Below, one piece after another: positions 36,701-48,125 of a DNA stretch of 64,000 nucleotides. The notes under the pieces were generated by a model that worked only from the letters and a program-made list of their open reading frames with translations, was not told the DNA's origin and made no database searches. The stretch comes from Citrus sinensis (taxonomy: Eukaryota > Streptophyta > Magnoliopsida > Sapindales > Rutaceae). Location: the NCBI RefSeq assembly GCF_022201045.2, contig NC_068564.1, positions 32,641,001 through 32,705,000 of the forward strand. The letters run 5' to 3'. Numbering within the stretch: position 1 is the first letter of the stretch; each line of letters begins with the position of its first letter. The position numbers and the translations under genes are program-made.

Positions 36701-38089
36701 TTGAGAGTATACAGAAGTTTGATGCTGTAGTGGGAGATATATCAATCGTGGCCAGTCGGACAGATTATGTTGAGTTCACATTGCCGTATTCAGAATCTGG
36801 GGTGACGATGCTTGTACCTGTTAAACGGGACAATCGCCATAACATGTGGATTTTTTTGAAACCTTGGACATGGGATCTCTGGTTAGCGGTCATTATTGCT
36901 TGCATTTTCATTGCTCTCATCATACGAACTATGGAGCACCAAACTGAAAACTCAGAGTTCGGAGGGTCGCCTGGACGGCAACTTGGCATGATCTTTATGT
37001 TTCCATTCTATGCTATGGTCATTCCTCAAAGTAATCAAATTTTTACCCTTTTACACAACTCAAGTTTCTTTAATTAGATGATTAATATTAAATGACTACT
37101 TCTCTTGCTTACAACAGGGGAGCTGGTGGTCAAAGACTGCTCTAAGTTTGTGTTGGTAATATGGTTATGGCTTGCATTTATCCTAATGCAGAGTTACACA
37201 GCAAGTTTATCTTCAATACTAACTGTAGATCAGTTGGAGCCGACATTTGCTGACCTGAAAAAGTTACGAACAGAAAGCCACTTTGTTGGATTCCAGAGTG
37301 GGTCCTTTGTAGAAGATTTTTTGGTGAAGCAATTGAATTTCAGCCGTAACCAAACAAGGCCACTGAGCAACTTCGGGGAATATAAGGAAGCCTTGAGCAA
37401 TGGAAGTAGAAAAGGAGGTGTTAGTGCCATCTTTGAGGAAATCCCTTACATCAAAGTCTTCCTTAAGAAATATAGTTCTAAATATACAACTGCTGGACCA
37501 ATTTACAGAACTGATGGATTGGGCTTTGTATGTAATTCATTTCTCTCTTTATAATCTTGTTTAAAATTTACCACGTGTCACATTATTCATTTTCTGTATG
37601 CAGGCTTTTGCTAAGGACTCTCCTCTAGTATCTCATTTTTCACAAGCCATTTTATTAGTCAGGGAGAACCAAACAAGAATGGACCGAATTGAGAAAAAGT
37701 ATTTCGGAGAGAATGTTATGACTCCAACTCTAGCTCGATCGATCTCCAGTGAAAGTTCAAGCCTTCGTGCTTATAATTTTGGTGGCCTCTTCATCATCGT
37801 GGGGATTGCTACATTATTGGCACTACTCATCTCCGAAAGGTATATTTGGCAGAAGCCTGTGTCACTTGTTAACAAGTATTTGACATCTCAAAAGAGTCCT
37901 TCTAATGAGGTAGAATTAGTAGCACAACCAACAACACTTCCTGAGACGGATATAGCTGGTGGACATTCGTTGTCACCTGATCAAGCAGAGGATTCAGGCA
38001 ACTCTGAGAGGACTAATTTTGGCCATATCAGTGGAGATACTTCTGCAGGAGAAGATGAAACAGAGAATGCCGAAGCTCACCATTCATAA
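33761..38089 (+). CDS. Glutamate receptor-like channel, clade II type (GLR-C)
   Basis: Five exons of exactly the same lengths as GLR-A: 33761-34043, 35288-36606, 36715-37030, 37118-37527, 37604-38089. The product is 937 aa and very close to GLR-A. It keeps the signal peptide, LPYSESG, M1, the variant pore FYAMVIPQ plus RE, SYTASLSSILTV and M4. Substitutions cluster in the receptor and ligand domains, for example VAKNGMMSKGYTWIVTACLS versus VDKKGMMSEGYTWIVTARSS in GLR-A, and in the region after LGFPQFL. Intron 2 is 108 bp and contains no in-frame stop, so retention would add 36 mostly hydrophobic residues before KFDAVVGD; in GLR-A the same intron is 110 bp and has a stop. No disabling change was seen. 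Confidence 0.93.
34974..34998. repeat. (AAT)n microsatellite in GLR-C intron 1
   Basis: About eight AAT units. GLR-A has AATAAATAAATAAAG at the same place. Confidence 0.75.
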
Positions 38090-39477
38090 TAGATTGGCTC
38101 TATCTCTGATGAACTGCTAGTATTGAGTTAGTTCTTCGCAAATATGAGATGTGAATGCATATAGATAAAAGTTATGCATATTTTGTCTGGGTAAGGGATA
38201 CTGTGTTAGACAGTACAATTGTCCGTAGAGTTTATGCAAGTATGAAAATAGTTTGCATTCATCGTTTGTTTGTTTTTTTAAAAAAAGAGAACAAAAGACA
38301 AATTCCATGTAGCTTATAATTTGGAATTCATCTACCATATTTTGATGCCACAATGACTGCAATTTTAACTTTATATATTTGTTTTATGTGGAAATCTGCT
38401 TGGATCCTATATGTTACATTGACATAGTCAGGGCAAGGGATTTAGCTTTCTGTGCTTCATTCTATTCCACTGCAATATCTTCTTTGATATGCACAGAAAT
38501 CCTTCCAGAATTTCCTGAAGCCTGATGAACTTCAGATGAATGATCACCGGCATCCGTCTCAGCTGTTGGCTGCGCCGCTAATTCTATCCCGTTAGCAGGA
38601 TGGTTAGATGTGAGATACTGTCTTACGAGTGCAACTGGTCTCTGCCAAATAAACCTTTCTGAAACGGTAATGGCTAATAAAGTAGCCATCCCTGCTATAA
38701 TGAAGAGGCCACCGAAATTATAGGCCCGGAGACTAGAACTTTCTGTGTAAATTGTCGGGGCTAGAGTTGCAGATGTAACTTTCTCTCCAAAATACCTTTT
38801 CTCAATTTCATCCATTTTAGTCTCGATCTCTCTAACAAGCAAAATTACCTTTGAAAAATATGAAAAAAGAGGAGACTCCTTTAGGAATGCCTGAAAAATG
38901 CAAGTTACCAAATTAATAAAATTCATATATTGAAGTTTGAAATGCACAATAAACATAGATGTATATGCACATACAAAACCAAATCCAACGGTTCTGTAAA
39001 TTAGTCCGGCCGTGGTATATTGAGAGTCATATGCCTTAAGAAAGACTCTGACGTAAGGGATTTCATCAAATATTGCAGTAACACCTCTATTTTTACTTCC
39101 ATTGGACAAGGCCTCGTGGTACTCCTGGATAGTGCCATATGACTTGAGCTGGCTACGGCTGAAATTAAATTGCTTCTCCAATAAATTTCCCACAAAGCAA
39201 CCGCGTTGGAATCCAATGAAGTGATCTTTTGTTCGTAGCCTTTCTAGGTTATCAAACGTAGGCTCCAATTTATCTATAGTTAGTATTGAAGATAAACTTG
39301 CATTATAACTCTGCATCAGGATAAATGCAAGCCATAGCCATACCACCAACACAAACCTAGAGCAGTCTCTGACCACCAATTCCCCTGTTACCAGTATTAG
39401 AACTAAATATTTATAAAATAGCAATAATGTAACATGTAACCTAGGGATAGAGATTTACTTTAAGGAATGCCGTTCGG

Positions 39478-39719
39478 TTCTCCCCAAAAACGACGTTCCT
39501 TTTTTGAACCCATTTTTAAAGAACTAAAAAAAAAAATTCGAAAATTGAAAACTAAGTGACCAATTAACCAACCAACAAAACTACTTGTTACAAATAACAT
39601 CTTGTTATTGCATCGAAACATATAAATATTGACTAATCTGGCTAACATTGAACTTGGTAAAAGGAAATGGTTGAATAATTGAAAAATGAGATTATTCAGG
39701 AATACACATTGAATGCTAC
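39478..39719. mobile_element. Unidentified insertion of about 240 bp in GLR-D exon 3
   Basis: Compared with GLR-B, extra sequence starts after AAGGAATGC and ends before GAAAGCATAG. AGGAAT occurs near both edges (39473-39478 and about 39696), perhaps a target duplication. No terminal repeats or family were recognised. Confidence 0.5.
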
Positions 39720-40820
39720 GAAAGCATAGAATGGAAACAGCAAGATCATGGCGAGCTGTCGTCTATATGATCCTCTGAACTCGGTGTTTTCAGTATTGTG
39801 CTCCATAACACGTATGACAATCGTAATGAAGATGCAGGATGTACCAACTGTTAACCAAAGATCCCATGTCCAAGGTTTCAAGAAGATCCACATGTTCTCA
39901 CGATTGTCGTCTTTAGCTAGTACAAGCTAAAGATACGCAATGTGAAATCAAGCTAAAGATACTCATCCTGATTCTGAGTACGGCAATGTGAAATCAACGT
40001 AATCTGTCCTGTTCGACACAATTGTTGTATCGCCCACAACAGCATCAAATTTCTAAAAGATACGCAAATACAAAATTGAATTTCTAGTTTCAATCACAAT
40101 AAAAAAATTATTTGAAAGAAACTAAGAGTACATGAGAAAAGAGATTGGCTTGAACCTTGTTCTTAATTTGGAGAAGAAGATCATCATAGCTCCCGTCCAT
40201 TAGTCCGGTCTCATCCTCAAAACCAATGAAATTATGAAGAACTTTAAAACCTAAATCTTTGTTCAACGTTTCTGATACAGTAGAGAAAACATCTATAGAG
40301 AATCCAGTGTAAGTAGTTTTGTTACCATTCTTGCGCTGTTCAACAAATTCCGGAAAACCTAATTTCACGGGAACCCCAATTTTTAAACTCGGTATAGCCC
40401 AACCTGTTGGTGTTGTTGTTGAGTCTCCAGGCCATATGATCTGCTTCAAGCCATTTTTATAATTTGAACCTATGTTTTGTGATATTCCCTTCTCAGGAGT
40501 CCAGTATCCTACAACTCTTCCATTTCCAATCACATTAATTATTTCAAAGACTGAACTTTCCAACTGTCCATTAATCAAATTAAATTCCCCATTTAATCCT
40601 TTGAATCTGGTGTTCCTAAGTTCATCTCTAGGTCTTGATCTAATCCTTGAAGCACCTAAACTTACAAATCTGTTCTGCTTTTGCTAGTGTTGGGCTTGAC
40701 AAAGCTCGGATTTGTGGGCGGCAAAATCTTCTCTGCTGCCCTGGCTAATGCACAAATTGTATCGTATGCCCACAAGCAAGAAAAGTTGATCCCAGTCAGT
40801 GGACTATTCGGCTTCATTAA

Positions 40821-41690
40821 GGTAGCGTTTACTTTTTAGATTGGAGTGGGAATTCTGAGGAGTGGGAATCCTAGGATTGGGAGTGTGGAGTGAGAGTGGG
40901 AGTAAGTTGTTTACTTACACTGAAATGGAAGTATGGAATGGAGATTAGAATCCAATTTATGTGTTTATTTTATCTTGGATTGGGAGTAAATAGTTTCAAA
41001 TTACAATTTTATCCTTATTTAAATTATTATAGTTTTTAATTACAAAGCTAATAAAAAATATATTTAATGAATAAATATTTATTTTATTATATTTGTAAAT
41101 TTATAATAATTATTAATATTCTTAATTATGAACATAACATTTTTTTATTAATTTTAATTCTAATATAAAATGAAACGTTATTTTATTTTATTTAATATAA
41201 TTTTATTAAATTTATTATTATATAAAATAATAATATTATATTATTTAGTACAAAATTAATATTTTCTTAGAATAAACTATTTATTATTATTAATATTAAA
41301 TAAATATAGTACTATTATTTTTAAAATAAATACAATAATATTATATTTATTAATTCTCTATTAATATAATAATATTATTTTAAAATAATTTTAACTTAGA
41401 ATCAATGCAAATTATTATTTAGTTAAATATAATAATATTATTTAAATAAATATAATATTATTTATTTTATTTTATTAATTATAAAATATTAAATTGAATT
41501 AAAAATAAAAAGGGTATAAAATAAATTACCACTCCCACCTCCCCCAATGGCAGTTCCACTCCTACTCCCCACTCCAAAAATAAGTGGAGCCCACGGAATG
41601 GGATTCCCAATCATTCACTAAATAAGTGAAGTAAATACTAGAATGGGAGGAATCCACACTCTTCACTCCCATTCCAGAAAGTAAACACAG
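40821..41690. mobile_element. Harbinger-like MITE inserted in GLR-D exon 2
   Basis: About 870 bp with inverted ends GGTAGCGTTTACTTT and, on the other strand, CTGTGTTTACTTTC. The subterminal regions contain GGAGTGGGA words and the core is AT-rich (about 41025-41520). The left flank ends CATTAA and the right flank reads CAAATGG where the uninterrupted GLR-B has CATTAAATGG, so the TAA target duplication carries one change at most. It is related in style to the element at 15730-17160 but differs in core sequence. Confidence 0.83.
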
Positions 41691-42490
41691 CAAATGGAGT
41701 TCTATTTTCCATCTATTGTCGAAAGATTCAAGTTTTTTAGACTTGGGTACATGAGACCTAACACCCAACACACCATCCATTGAATCAACGACGTCAGAGT
41801 CCAGAACATTAAGTGAATTGGATAAGCCCGCAGTGATGATCCATGCATAGCCTTTACTCATCATTCCATTCTGATCTGCAAGTGCAAATAGCCGAGACAC
41901 AAGGGCGGTATTCATGTACACTACGAAAACCCTAGTCTGCATTGTCATCAACTTCATTAAAGCTTTTGAAATTTGAAAATCTTCAGTTGATTTTGGGATT
42001 GCACTCATGTGCGCTACCCGGATATTAGTCTCTTGCAATGCATCAACTGAATAAGAAATGAAACTGGTACCATAATCGGTGTCTTCGACACTAGGACAAC
42101 TTCATGCCAATTAAATTTTTGTAAAACAGCAGAGATGGCTTTTGCTTGAACGGAATCATTTTGAGCAACTCGAATGAAATAATGGCTCTCAATGAGAGAA
42201 AGAGTAGGGCTTGTTTCGAAAAATGAAATAATTGGCACCTGAAAATTTTCTCCTAACTCTACTAAAAATGGAGCTGCAGCTGATATTTGTTGCCCTATAA
42301 TGGCATCTACTTGAAACTTCTCTAGTAGATCCACAGCTGCATTCCAGGGAGAAACATAATATCTATGGTTAGTTCAAATCACATTACTAATCTTAATCTG
42401 TAATTTCTAATTTGTATGTTGGAACTTCAAATCACAGTTATTATTTTCCTTTTTTTCCTAATCACTGTCCTAAATTTCCCTTATTCATTC

Positions 42491-43015
42491 AATGTCACTA
42501 TGGCTTATAAAAGTATTTTAGTTTGCTGGAGGTTCACTTCTGGAGTTAGTAACTCGTATAATGTCAAGAAAGAAAGTTGTTGTGGACAAGTTCTAAACCT
42601 TTGGAAAGTGTCTTAAGCCCTTAAAACGTACATAAAGCCATTAACAATGGAGCAAATGTTTTGAGACACTCAAGATTTAAGCAAGCACTCTTAAGTTTGT
42701 AGTTGCCCATTTCATCCCACCAAACTTAATAAGATCGATATTGTAAATATTGAAGTTCGAGTACGGAATTGAAAGCCACAAATACCTTAGTTTTGGCAAA
42801 TTTATGAAGTGAAGAAATATATGTACTTTACTAATATTTTAATCAAAATCTTTCTTCTTCGTAATGAGCACAATAACTTTCTCAAATTATTTTAGAATTC
42901 ATCTTTGGTCAAATCAGAACCCTTTTTGAAAATAGTGATTGCATTTCCACACACAATAACTGATAAACATTGAACTCGAAACTCAAAAGTACTACAAGTC
43001 GTTTAGAGGATTCAG
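42491..43015. other. Intergenic DNA beyond duplication unit 2
   Basis: Non-repeated sequence right of the duplication edge. No GLR first exon was found here or further right before the P450 gene. Confidence 0.5.
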
Positions 43016-43612
43016 TCTCGGATGACTTGTCACTTGTAGAGTTCCTGAAGCCAGAACCGACATATTCTCAGTCGTCAGTTCTACCTTTAGTAGTACACGT
43101 GATTTGCACGTGTGTTGAAGCTAACTTTTCTTTGGATCAAGAAACGACATCTCTGAGTGCCGTTTCTTAATCACACTTAAATCAGCGTGTGACAAGCACG
43201 TGAGGCAGAGCTTCTTGGATAGTTTTGGAGGGAATGGTAGTTAGCGTAACAACCCAGAAACAGAGGATAAAAGGGTGCAGGCTTGGTCATCATCAATACA
43301 TGACTTGGGAAACACTGAGAGTAGAGAGATAGATAGAGAGAGAAAGGGGTTTACAAGTTCTTGTTCTCTGTGAATCAAATCCTATTCTTGTATTGTTTTG
43401 TGAACGATTTAGTGAAAGACTGTTGCTTTGTTTCCAGTGGATGTAAGCACCACTTCTTGGTGCTGAACCACTTATACTTGGTGCCATATTGTTTCTTTAA
43501 TGCTTTGGTTTTTTGCGTGTGATTGTTGCTCGAAAATCTGTGCTGTTAATTCTCAAACCATTGATACAGAATTAAGTGTCTTGGGGAGAATTTGGTTAGT
43601 CGTATCAAAGCC
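43016..43612 (+). mobile_element. Probable Copia-type LTR relic
   Basis: The stretch resembles a degraded Copia LTR: a TATA-like GATAAAAGGG (43266), a GAGAGAGA leader region (about 43318-43345), T-rich sequence with TTGTATTG near the end, and CGTATCAAAGCC (43601-43612), close to the TGGTATCAGAGCC primer-binding word complementary to initiator Met tRNA. No gag or pol frame follows, so it would be a solo or truncated LTR. The left boundary is uncertain. Confidence 0.35.
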
Positions 43613-44399
43613 AAATTCACAACAATAACAAAGCATCACAGTTAATCCCTATTTTCAAGTAACGAGATCATTAAACTCTCTGGGTCTCAATGAGTGGGAA
43701 AAATGAAGCACAACAATGGAATCACAACCAGTCTTACAGTCCATAATACTCCGTCAACAATTTTCAATCATCCAAACAGCTTTGCCTAATCTGTTTAAAT
43801 TTTACTTGCAGCATTCTATCTTGATATTGAAGAACCAACTTCCCCAAAATTTGTTCCACATATTGAATCCTATAATAATGCTAGGTATCCCAACATTTAA
43901 GGGGTTAAAATATTGGGATCCCTAACATTAATTTGATTATGGAAAGTATTGCCAAATAGTCTTTTCCGGGGATTATTAATGACTTGTCACATCTCCTTCT
44001 ACTTCAGAAGGCAATCCCATCTTGTACTTTAAAATTTGAACAACATATAAAAGGACTCTTCATATGCAATTAGACTAATTACTACTCATCAATCTAAAGA
44101 AACATGAAAGTCTTCCACCAAGAAGAAGCAAACTGAAAAACGATTAGAAATTATACAATTATCCAATTGTATTCAAAATCTATGTACAGAAAGAGAAAGA
44201 AAAATATATGGCTAAGATACAAAAATGGATAAAACATAAGTCTGCATCATTGCAAAAGCAACATAATTACTTGGGATTTCAGTTAAACATAGGGATGTCA
44301 CTAAAATAACTATACGTTTGTGCTCTTCTGCAGATATCCTAAAATTTTAAAAAGTTCACCCTTGGTCTTTACCAAGGAATATAAATGCAAAACTTGAAG
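43613..44399. other. Intergenic, no gene seen
   Basis: AT-rich sequence between the LTR-like relic and the F-box pseudogene, without recognisable features. Confidence 0.4.
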
Positions 44400-46093
44400 A
44401 TAATTTTGGAAAACTCGTAACCTCCGAGACTATCCCCCTCGGATAATTCTTTACTACTTCCCCCATAATACTCATTTGCTGCCATAACAGCAACATGTGT
44501 CCATTTTTTAGTAGAATCTCATCAACTCAAGTTCTTTATTCCGGCCTACACATTCAACTGGCTTGAGATTATATGTCAAACATGGAATAACCTTATCTGG
44601 TAGCATCCAACAACCTTCATCACCTTCGTAATATTGCTGCTGCAAAGAAAGAACAAATTGAAGTACTGATAAGTAACTTAATAAATTACAGTATATATAA
44701 AGGAGCATCATTATAAGATAATAGATCGTCAAGTTCAATCCATTGATTATATAACTCTTTCTATAAAAAGACTTGACATATTTTTGTCATTTGCCAATTC
44801 TTTCTATAAAGAGTTGTTTTTCTAGACTTTAACAAAATGCAAACATTCACAATAAAGAATGTTAATGGCACTCTGAAAGATTGAAATTCTCATACATTTG
44901 ATGCTACCATATCTAACAAAAAACCGAATAATATTTATATAGAAACTATTTCTACCAGAATCAATAGCTTTAATGTTAAAATTACCATAAGAGCTTCTAG
45001 ATGAAGAGAGCAGTTGAGCAAGCTGATTATTGCTTCCTCATGTCAACATCCTTTAGTATTAAAAGACTTCAAATTATCGAAATGAAGTGGCAAGAGGCAT
45101 TGGTGGCACGACACAGAGAACAAAGAGATAGAAACTATAAGTACTCTAGAGAAGTGCAATAAGTGCACCAAAATTAATCAATGATGATAGACATAAACTT
45201 AAGCTCCTCACATAAATTGGCTTGCACCGAGTCTTAAGAGCAAACTAGCATTTGTACGTCGAAGTTCACCATTTGATAGGATTCTTATTTTCAAAAGAAA
45301 CAAAAGTAATTATGTGATTGCATAAAGTTTAAATGTAGCTTGACTTACTTGGATTGCTTAAGATTCAATATAGCAAATAATAGTTTCAATGTTAACATGA
45401 TTTAACTTCTTGAAAAAAAAAATCCATAGAGAAATTATGTAGTGTCAAAACTTTAGTACTGAAATGTCCTTCGAGGATATCCCGAAGAATATGACAACTG
45501 TCTTTTGAATAAGGCAATGCCTCTATGTCATTTAAGGCATGTGTAAGGAGTTGAGACCATGAAAGGAGAATTCCCCTAGCTCTGAACCTGAAAATTCAAA
45601 AGAACGAAGACTTGGGCAAGCTGTATTTATCTTGAAGTTCTCCAAGGAATCACCAACAGGGTCCCTGAAATCAAGTCTATTTAGATCCAAATTCTTCATG
45701 CTGGCGGAAGAAATGTCAAGAATCTCATAACCATGAAACACACAATATCACATTGTCAAATCCACAAGTAGGGAACAACTTGAAATAAAGTTTCGATATT
45801 GCTCATAATCCCACAATGAAACATCTTCTAAATCAATACATCAAAATCGACCCATTTTGAGATGATAATTCTAACATCCAATTGACAAAATCACCCAATT
45901 GACAAAATCTTTAAATTTTTCCCTTTTATATATGGAAGAAATAAGGCGCTAGTTTCCCTTTCATATATGGGAGAAATAAGGCGCTAGCCCTAGTGACGTC
46001 AATGGTTTCAAGGAATGGGAAGATGGGATGAATGACGTGTTCCGGCAGATTGGTGTTGCTGATTCTATCTTCAGGATTCCAAGAGACCGCCAT
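44400..46093 (-). pseudogene. F-box/LRR/FBD protein pseudogene
   Basis: Read on the minus strand. An F-box segment at 46093-45970 contains EDRISNTNLPEHVIHPIFPF. Next is a block at about 45820-45720 (EDVSLWDYEQYRNFIS, LLVDLTM), interrupted by a TGA at 45750-45748. Then come LRR-like sequence at 45741-45532 (HGYEILDISSASMKNL, NTACPSLRSFEFSGSELGEF), a shifted frame at about 45543-45430 (HILRDILEGHFSTKVLTLHN), and, after a gap, FBD-like sequence at 44640-44470 (VIPCLTYNLKPVE, NKELELMRF, then LLKNGHML in another frame). This is the family order of F-box/FBD/LRR proteins, substrate adaptors of SCF ubiquitin ligases. Stops, frameshifts and a short tandem duplication (45926-45990) show the copy is dead. 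Confidence 0.8.
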
Positions 46094-46149
46094 TGAATTG
46101 AACATAATGTGTAGCACTATTGTGTTATGAATATTTTCAATCATAAATT

Positions 46150-47735
46150 ACAATAAAATTGACATTTAAAATATTAAATAATTATTTTTATTTAAATATG
46201 ATTTATTTTATGATAAAATATTATTTTATTTATATTCTTTGATATGTCTATTATTTATTTAACATCTAAATTTTGTGAGGATACAAACGTAAAAGTATTA
46301 ATTTGTTAGATTTTTAAATTTAAAAAATAAATAACTGAATACTTATTTTTAAATATTTTGATAAAAATAAAATATCATTCAAATTTAAATATTTAACTTT
46401 ATTTAAAATTTAAATTAATTTAAGTATTTTTAACTTTTAAAAAAAAAAATGAACGTCACCTAAATGTCACCCTCGTCCAAGTATGCTCAAGCTTCTTTCG
46501 ATAAATTTGAATTATTTAACAATACTATCTACTTTTATTTCCTTTCATAACAGCTAGTCACAGCACGCCAACCTCAAAAGAAGCATTAAGATCTTCACAT
46601 GTGTAATGCAGCATGTTAATCTACCCAATTTCATTTGCAAGTTGCAATTTACAGGACAAGGACCTTGATGTGGATTGATGGAAAAAAATTATGGAAATTT
46701 TCAATATTTTGATTAGTTTAAAAATATTTAAAATAAAGAAATAAAATAAATTTATGTTGATCTTAAAAAAAACCTCGTAAATTTAAGAACCTAAAACTCA
46801 TCGATTCCACTGAATACGAAAAAATAATAAGAATAGAATTTAAACCAAGAGTTTATTAATATTAAGTTTGCTTGTAAAAGTTACAAAATATACTTATTTA
46901 TACTAACTATAATTTATTTTAATTTGAATATAAGCCCTACTTTAATAAGATTCATATCACAACTAAGAATACAACTCGAATAACTAATGCATAAACAATA
47001 AAATTCTAAATGGACAACTAAATTGAATTAAAATATTTCTAATTATTATAAGTTTCGATTTAATTAAGACTGCTTTAATTTCTTGTTTTTTCTCTCTTAA
47101 GCTCTCCTACTGTAATGAGTGATTTAAATTGATTTTTTATTTTTGATGTTAAAATAAAGTCATTTTTTTAATTTATTTATAATTAAGCTGAATTTTTCCC
47201 TGAACTTAAAAATTAAGAAAGGTAAGAAAAAAAATAAAATAGTTGTGGATCCTAATCGGTTTATCCCAACTATAAGAATCTTTAGCCTACTCTTTGATTA
47301 GGAAAATGAGATTCTTACTACAATGAGCACAGAACTGTACGTTTTGTGCTTACTATAAATTCTCACTGTGGTGAGCATCTCACACAACTCACGCACCGGA
47401 AGCCCACATGCCAAATCTCATCTCACTCTAGCCACAAATCTCACCAAATATCCCTCAGATTCTCACCAAATTTTGAGGGATATTGCTTATTACATCTCCC
47501 TTGAGAAACGTGCACTGGATTCTTGCATGTATTGATTTGTGCTGATTGTAGATTTTGCAGTGTCCATTGATTTCAGTGCTCTCTTGCTTGCTCCGGTGAC
47601 ATGCGTACTTTCGATCTTTCAAACCGTAGAATATCAACATTTACAAATTTATCCTTAAATTAACGATCAGAAGAGCGACCAATAATTGTATAACGCTACT
47701 GAATTGATGCTTCTGTTTGCTTTGTCACCGGAGCA
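46150..47735. other. AT-rich intergenic stretch
   Basis: No gene recognised. An 11-bp inverted repeat, AATATCCCTCA / TGAGGGATATT, lies at about 47448-47484. Confidence 0.45.
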
Positions 47736-48081
47736 AGATTGATTATTATTGGCCATCACTTGTCAGAAAAACAAATTAACAATATATATATATACATATA
47801 CCTGTCTATGGTGCAGACTCTGTAACTAACATCTCCCACCATCCCACCATTCGATTTTCTATTGTTTAATTTCTCACTCCACATTCAATCACATCCAACG
47901 GCTGATGCTGCGGTCTGTAACTTACAGATTCTGTAAGCTAGCAAAGTCCATATATATATATATATTGACCATCACTTGTCAGAATATATATATAGATTGA
48001 TTATTATTGACCATCACTTGTCAGAAAAACAAATTGACATTATTTTTCTGACAAGTGATGGTCAATAATAATCAATCCATT
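47736..48081. repeat. Repeat cluster with a perfect 35-bp hairpin
   Basis: The word TTGACCATCACTTGTCAGAA (TTGGCC in the first copy) occurs at about 47747, 47964 and 48007, and inverted at about 48045-48065. The last two form a perfect inverted repeat, 47995-48029 and 48043-48077, with a 13-nt loop. The segment between the first two copies (about 47785-47960) is flanked by TA runs and contains CTCTGTAACTAAC and CTGTAACTTACAGATTCTG, so another small insertion probably split the cluster. Confidence 0.75.
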
Positions 48082-48125
48082 TAATTATCAAACTACAGAC
48101 AACAAAATAACATGGATATATGTCA

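Larger units (their letters stand above)
38462..42336 (-). pseudogene. Broken GLR copy of duplication unit 2 (GLR-D)
   Basis: A clear relative of GLR-B. Remnants are exon 2 (42336-41691 and 40820-40156), exon 3 (40052 to about 39720, damaged), exon 4 (39384-38975, 410 bp, intact) and exon 5 (38890-38462, 429 bp, intact). Lesions seen by comparison with GLR-B: no exon 1, because the duplication ends in intron 1; a 1-nt deletion near 42087 in the VYEDTDYG block; a Harbinger-type insertion at 40821-41690; a 1-nt deletion near 40667; a templated insertion of about 36 bp at 39927-39962; and about 240 bp of unrelated sequence (about 39478-39719) that removes the end of the pore and the exon 3 donor. 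It cannot make a channel, but the 3' half is still open. Confidence 0.92.
32039..42490 (+). repeat. Segmental duplication unit 2 (about 10.5 kb)
   Basis: The direct copy of 17934-28405. It holds GLR-C complete and GLR-D without exon 1. Collinearity stops in what would be GLR-D intron 1, after CCTTATTCATT. Later changes include loss of a 604-bp stretch after GLR-C, a Harbinger-type insertion in GLR-D, and about 240 bp of new sequence at GLR-D exon 3. Confidence 0.88.

Noticed and set aside
35194..37077. Single open frame of 627 codons as one exon of GLR-C
   Set aside because: It begins inside intron 1 and runs through intron 2. Comparison with GLR-A and the acceptor/donor sites support separate exons at 35288-36606 and 36715-37030.
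40730..40820. Start of a separate receptor gene
   Set aside because: The sequence continues GLR-D exon 2 once the Harbinger-type insertion is ignored; there is no start codon context or signal peptide.
43293..43487. Minus-strand 64-codon frame
   Set aside because: It lies in the GAGAGA and T-rich part of the probable LTR relic; repeat-derived.
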